Positions 61,683 to 64,000 of a stretch of DNA of 64,000 nt are shown piece by piece. The notes under the pieces were generated by a model. It was not told the DNA's origin. It worked only from the letters and a program-made list of their open reading frames with translations, and did not search any database. The DNA lies in contig NZ_JAGIXS010000001.1 of the NCBI RefSeq assembly GCF_030014915.1, forward strand, positions 744,001 through 808,000, given 5' to 3'. The DNA is from Pelomonas sp. V22 (GTDB lineage: Bacteria; Pseudomonadota; Gammaproteobacteria; Burkholderiales; Burkholderiaceae_C). Within the stretch, counting starts at the first letter, position 1. Every line of letters starts with the position of its first letter. The translations under genes and the position numbers were made by a program.

Positions 61683-63249
61683 AGCGCCCGCAGAGGCGCC
61701 GACCCAGCGCGTCTCCCTGCCCGAACTGCTGCTGCTCGCCAGCGTCTTCGTGGTCGCGGCCTGCGGCCTGGTCTACGAACTCGCCGCCGGCGCGCTCGCC
61801 AGCTATTTGCTCGGCGATTCGGTGCTGCAGTTCTCCACCATCATCGGCACCTATCTGTTCGCCATGGGCCTCGGCTCCTGGCTGTCGCGCTTCGTCGAGC
61901 GGCAGCTGGTGGCGCAGTTCCTGCGCATCGAGCTGCTGGTCGGCCTGATAGGCGGGCTGATGCCGGCGGCGCTGTTTGCGGCGCACAGCCTTTTGCCGCC
62001 CAGCCATCTCGCCGAGTTTCGCTGGCTGCTCTACGCCCTCGTGCTGCTGGTCGGTGCGCTGGTGGGCCTGGAGATTCCGCTGGTGATGCGCATCCTGAAG
62101 CACCAGTTCAGCCATCGCTATGCGCTGAAGGACCTGGTCTCGCAGGTGCTGACCTTCGACTACCTCGGCGCCCTGCTGGTGGCGCTGGCCTTCCCGCTCT
62201 TGCTGGTGCCGCAGCTGGGGCTGATACGCACCGGCATCGCCTTCGGCCTGCTCAATGCGCTGGTGGCCGTGTGGGCCTTGTTCCTGTTCAGGCCGCAGCT
62301 GCGGCGCTGGGGTGCGCACGCTGCGGCCTGTAGCCTCACGCTGCTGGCCCTCACGGCGGCGATGCTGGGTGCCGAGCAGCTGAGCAGCTGGGCCGAGGAG
62401 CGCTTCTATGGCGAGCAGATGCTGGTGCGCGAGTCGAGCGACTACCAGCGCGTGGTCGTCACCAGCGGCCGCAACGGCGTGCGCCTGTTTCTGAACGGCA
62501 ACCTGCAATTCCATTCGCGCGACGAGTACCGCTATCACGAGGCCCTCGTCCATCCGGCCATGGCTGGGCATGGCGCCCCGAAGAAGGTGCTGGTGCTGGG
62601 CGGTGGCGACGGCATGGCGGTGCGCGAGATCCTCAAATACCCGAGCGTCGAGAGCATCACGCTGGTGGAGCTGGACCCGCACATGACGCGCCTCTTCTCC
62701 ACCTTGCCGCTGCTGCGCGAGCTGAACCGCGATGCGCTTTTGAGCCCCAAGCTGAAGATCGTCAACCTTGATGCCTTCGGCTGGCTCGGCCAATTGCCGG
62801 CCGACGAGCGCTTCGACGTGATCGTGATCGACTTCCCCGACCCGTCCAATTTCTCGCTGGGCAAGCTCTACACCACCAGCTTCTACCAGCTGATCGACCA
62901 GCACCTCAGCGCCTCGGGCTATGCGGTGATACAGACGACCTCGCCGCTAATCGCACGGCGCAGCTTCTGGACCGTGGCAGCCACCGTAGAAGCCGTGGGC
63001 CTCACCGCAACGCCGTATCACGCCCATGTGCCGAGCTTCGGCGAATGGGGCTTCATCCTGGCATCGCGCCGGCCGTTCGCGCCGCCACGCGCGCTGCCCG
63101 AGGGCCTGAAGTTCCTCAGCGTGCAGAGCCTGCCGGCCCTGCTGGACTTCCCGCCCGACATGGCGCGCCCATCAGGGCTGGAGCCCAACCGCCTGTCCAA
63201 CCAGCAACTGGTCCACGAGTTCGAAGCCGAATGGGGCAAGGTCCATTGA
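61663..63249 (+). CDS. Membrane-embedded polyamine aminopropyltransferase-like enzyme
   Basis: A 528-residue protein with about seven N-terminal membrane helices (for example LLLASVFVVAACGLVYELAA and WLLYALVLLVGALVGLEIPL) fused to a spermidine-synthase-like domain from about residue 250. The domain has YQRVVVTSGRNGVRLFLNGN, FHSRDEYRYHEALVHPAMAG, the nucleotide loop VLVLGGGDGMAVREILKYPS, ITLVELDPHMTRLF and DVIVIDFPDPSNFSLGKLYT. It should use decarboxylated SAM or a related donor at the membrane. The start is TTG at 61663, inside the DUF350 gene. Its TGA overlaps the next gene's TTG (TTGA). Confidence 0.88.
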   Translation: MQPPSTEAPAEAPTQRVSLPELLLLASVFVVAACGLVYELAAGALASYLLGDSVLQFSTIIGTYLFAMGLGSWLSRFVERQLVAQFLRIELLVGLIGGLMPAALFAAHSLLPPSHLAEFRWLLYALVLLVGALVGLEIPLVMRILKHQFSHRYALKDLVSQVLTFDYLGALLVALAFPLLLVPQLGLIRTGIAFGLLNALVAVWALFLFRPQLRRWGAHAAACSLTLLALTAAMLGAEQLSSWAEERFYGEQMLVRESSDYQRVVVTSGRNGVRLFLNGNLQFHSRDEYRYHEALVHPAMAGHGAPKKVLVLGGGDGMAVREILKYPSVESITLVELDPHMTRLFSTLPLLRELNRDALLSPKLKIVNLDAFGWLGQLPADERFDVIVIDFPDPSNFSLGKLYTTSFYQLIDQHLSASGYAVIQTTSPLIARRSFWTVAATVEAVGLTATPYHAHVPSFGEWGFILASRRPFAPPRALPEGLKFLSVQSLPALLDFPPDMARPSGLEPNRLSNQQLVHEFEAEWGKVH

Positions 63250-64000
63250 TCTCCCGGCGCGGTCTGCTGGGCGGCGCTGGTGCCCTGGCCCTCGCGGCCT
63301 GCGGGCGTGAACCGCAGCAGCTGCAAGGCGGCTGGGTCGGCGCCACGCCGGCGCGCGGCCACCGGTTGCGCCAACCCTTGCCGAGGCCGGGCGACGCCCC
63401 GCTCAAGCGCACCGGGGTCTTGATCGTCGGCGGCGGCGTGGCGGGCCTCGCCTGCGCCCGTGCGCTGCAACAACGCGGCGTCGATTTCGCGCTGCTGGAG
63501 CTGGAAGACCAGGCCGGCGGCAATGCACGAGGCCATGCGATGCAGGGCCTGCCCTGCCCGCTGGGCGCGCACTACCTGCCGCTGCCCGGCCCCGCCGCAC
63601 CCGAGGTGCAGCAGCTGCTGATGGAGCTGGGCCTGGCACGCGAGCAGATGGGCCGCGTCGTCTACGACGAACGCCATCTCTGCCACAGCCCGCAGGAGCG
63701 GCTGTTCTTCGAGGGCCACTGGGTCGAGGGACTGCTGCCGCCCGCCGACGGCGCGAACGGCCTGGCGCAGTACCGCCGCTTTGGCGCGGCCGTGGGCCGG
63801 GCTCAACGCCAACTCGGCTTCGCGATGCCGACCCACCGCGCAGGCTGGCGCGCGGGCCATGCGGCGCTTGATGCCCAGACCTTCGATCAATGGTTGGATG
63901 CTCAGCAGCTGAACGACACCCGCCTGCGCTGGTACCTGGACTACTGCTGCCGGGATGACTTCGGTGCCGGCAGCAGCGTGGTCTCGGCCTGGGCTGGCCT
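63246..64000 (+). CDS. FAD-dependent oxidoreductase with Tat/lipoprotein-like leader, partial
   Basis: The first 250 codons of a flavoprotein continuing past the window. It starts at a TTG overlapping the previous stop. The N-terminus MISRRGLLGGAGALALAACG has both a twin-arginine pattern (SRRGLL) and a lipobox (LALAAC). The FAD-binding motif follows at about residue 58 (GVLIVGGGVAGLACARALQQ, then ELEDQAGGNARGH), as in NAD(P)/FAD amine-oxidase-like enzymes. It may be anchored to the outer face of the membrane and act on the product of the preceding enzyme. The operon probably continues to the right. Confidence 0.85.
   Translation, partial: MISRRGLLGGAGALALAACGREPQQLQGGWVGATPARGHRLRQPLPRPGDAPLKRTGVLIVGGGVAGLACARALQQRGVDFALLELEDQAGGNARGHAMQGLPCPLGAHYLPLPGPAAPEVQQLLMELGLAREQMGRVVYDERHLCHSPQERLFFEGHWVEGLLPPADGANGLAQYRRFGAAVGRAQRQLGFAMPTHRAGWRAGHAALDAQTFDQWLDAQQLNDTRLRWYLDYCCRDDFGAGSSVVSAWAG

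Overview
The window is high-GC DNA from the main chromosome of a betaproteobacterium in the order Burkholderiales. A Roseateles/Pelomonas/Mitsuaria-like organism (Comamonadaceae/Sphaerotilaceae) fits best. The signs are polyhydroxybutyrate genes (phaR, bdhA), several exosortase (PEP-CTERM) cargo proteins, the ratA-ratB/smpB arrangement, moaE-crcB-clpB order, and ispD-ispF lying near mfd and serB. I see no insertion sequence, prophage, integrase, CRISPR array or replication origin. The base style is uniform, and almost every gene is intact. Only guaB at the left edge and an FAD oxidoreductase at the right edge are cut by the window.

1-18.9 kb is mostly housekeeping: guaB, a DUF4124 protein, ratB/ratA facing smpB, rimO-metC, a polar amino-acid-type binding protein, phaR with a likely self-operator, a TPR protein, a PEP-CTERM protein with a good sigma-54 promoter, tRNA-Val(GAC), a hydrolase-relA pair, bdhA, an orphan ClpP-like peptidase with a SIMPL protein, ompR-envZ, and ispD-ispF.

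19-34 kb is more accessory. It holds a Cache-domain protein next to a Cache/PAS hybrid histidine kinase, an RlmN-like paralogue, a PEP-CTERM protein followed by an overlapping pair (a small basic secreted protein and a PA-domain HExxH metalloprotease) ending in a strong terminator, a DUF885 protein, mfd, a vapBC toxin-antitoxin pair whose toxin stop overlaps the serB start, and serB. The position of these genes suggests that material has been added into an ancestral ispF-ispD / mfd-serB neighbourhood.

33.6-51.8 kb holds a lipoprotein pectate lyase with a downstream PEP-CTERM gene, a GAF-GGDEF-EAL protein, an amidohydrolase, a leftward run (TPP enzyme, unknown membrane protein, S4 protein, RraA-like, TPR-like), an Fsr-like MFS pump facing an AraC regulator across a perfect 8-3-8 inverted repeat, and a NitT/TauT-type ABC transporter coupled to a carboxymuconolactone-decarboxylase-like protein.

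51.8-58.6 kb holds NAD synthesis (nadA, nadB) with a ComFB-like gene between them, then clpB with a textbook heat-shock promoter, crcB and moaE.

58.8 kb to the end is the most interesting stretch. It is a tightly packed rightward operon of an SPFH/SHOCT protein, a zinc-ribbon DUF4178 membrane protein, a DUF350 membrane protein, a membrane-embedded aminopropyltransferase-like enzyme and a Tat/lipoprotein-like FAD oxidoreductase. It looks like an envelope-associated polyamine-type modification system, and it continues beyond the window.
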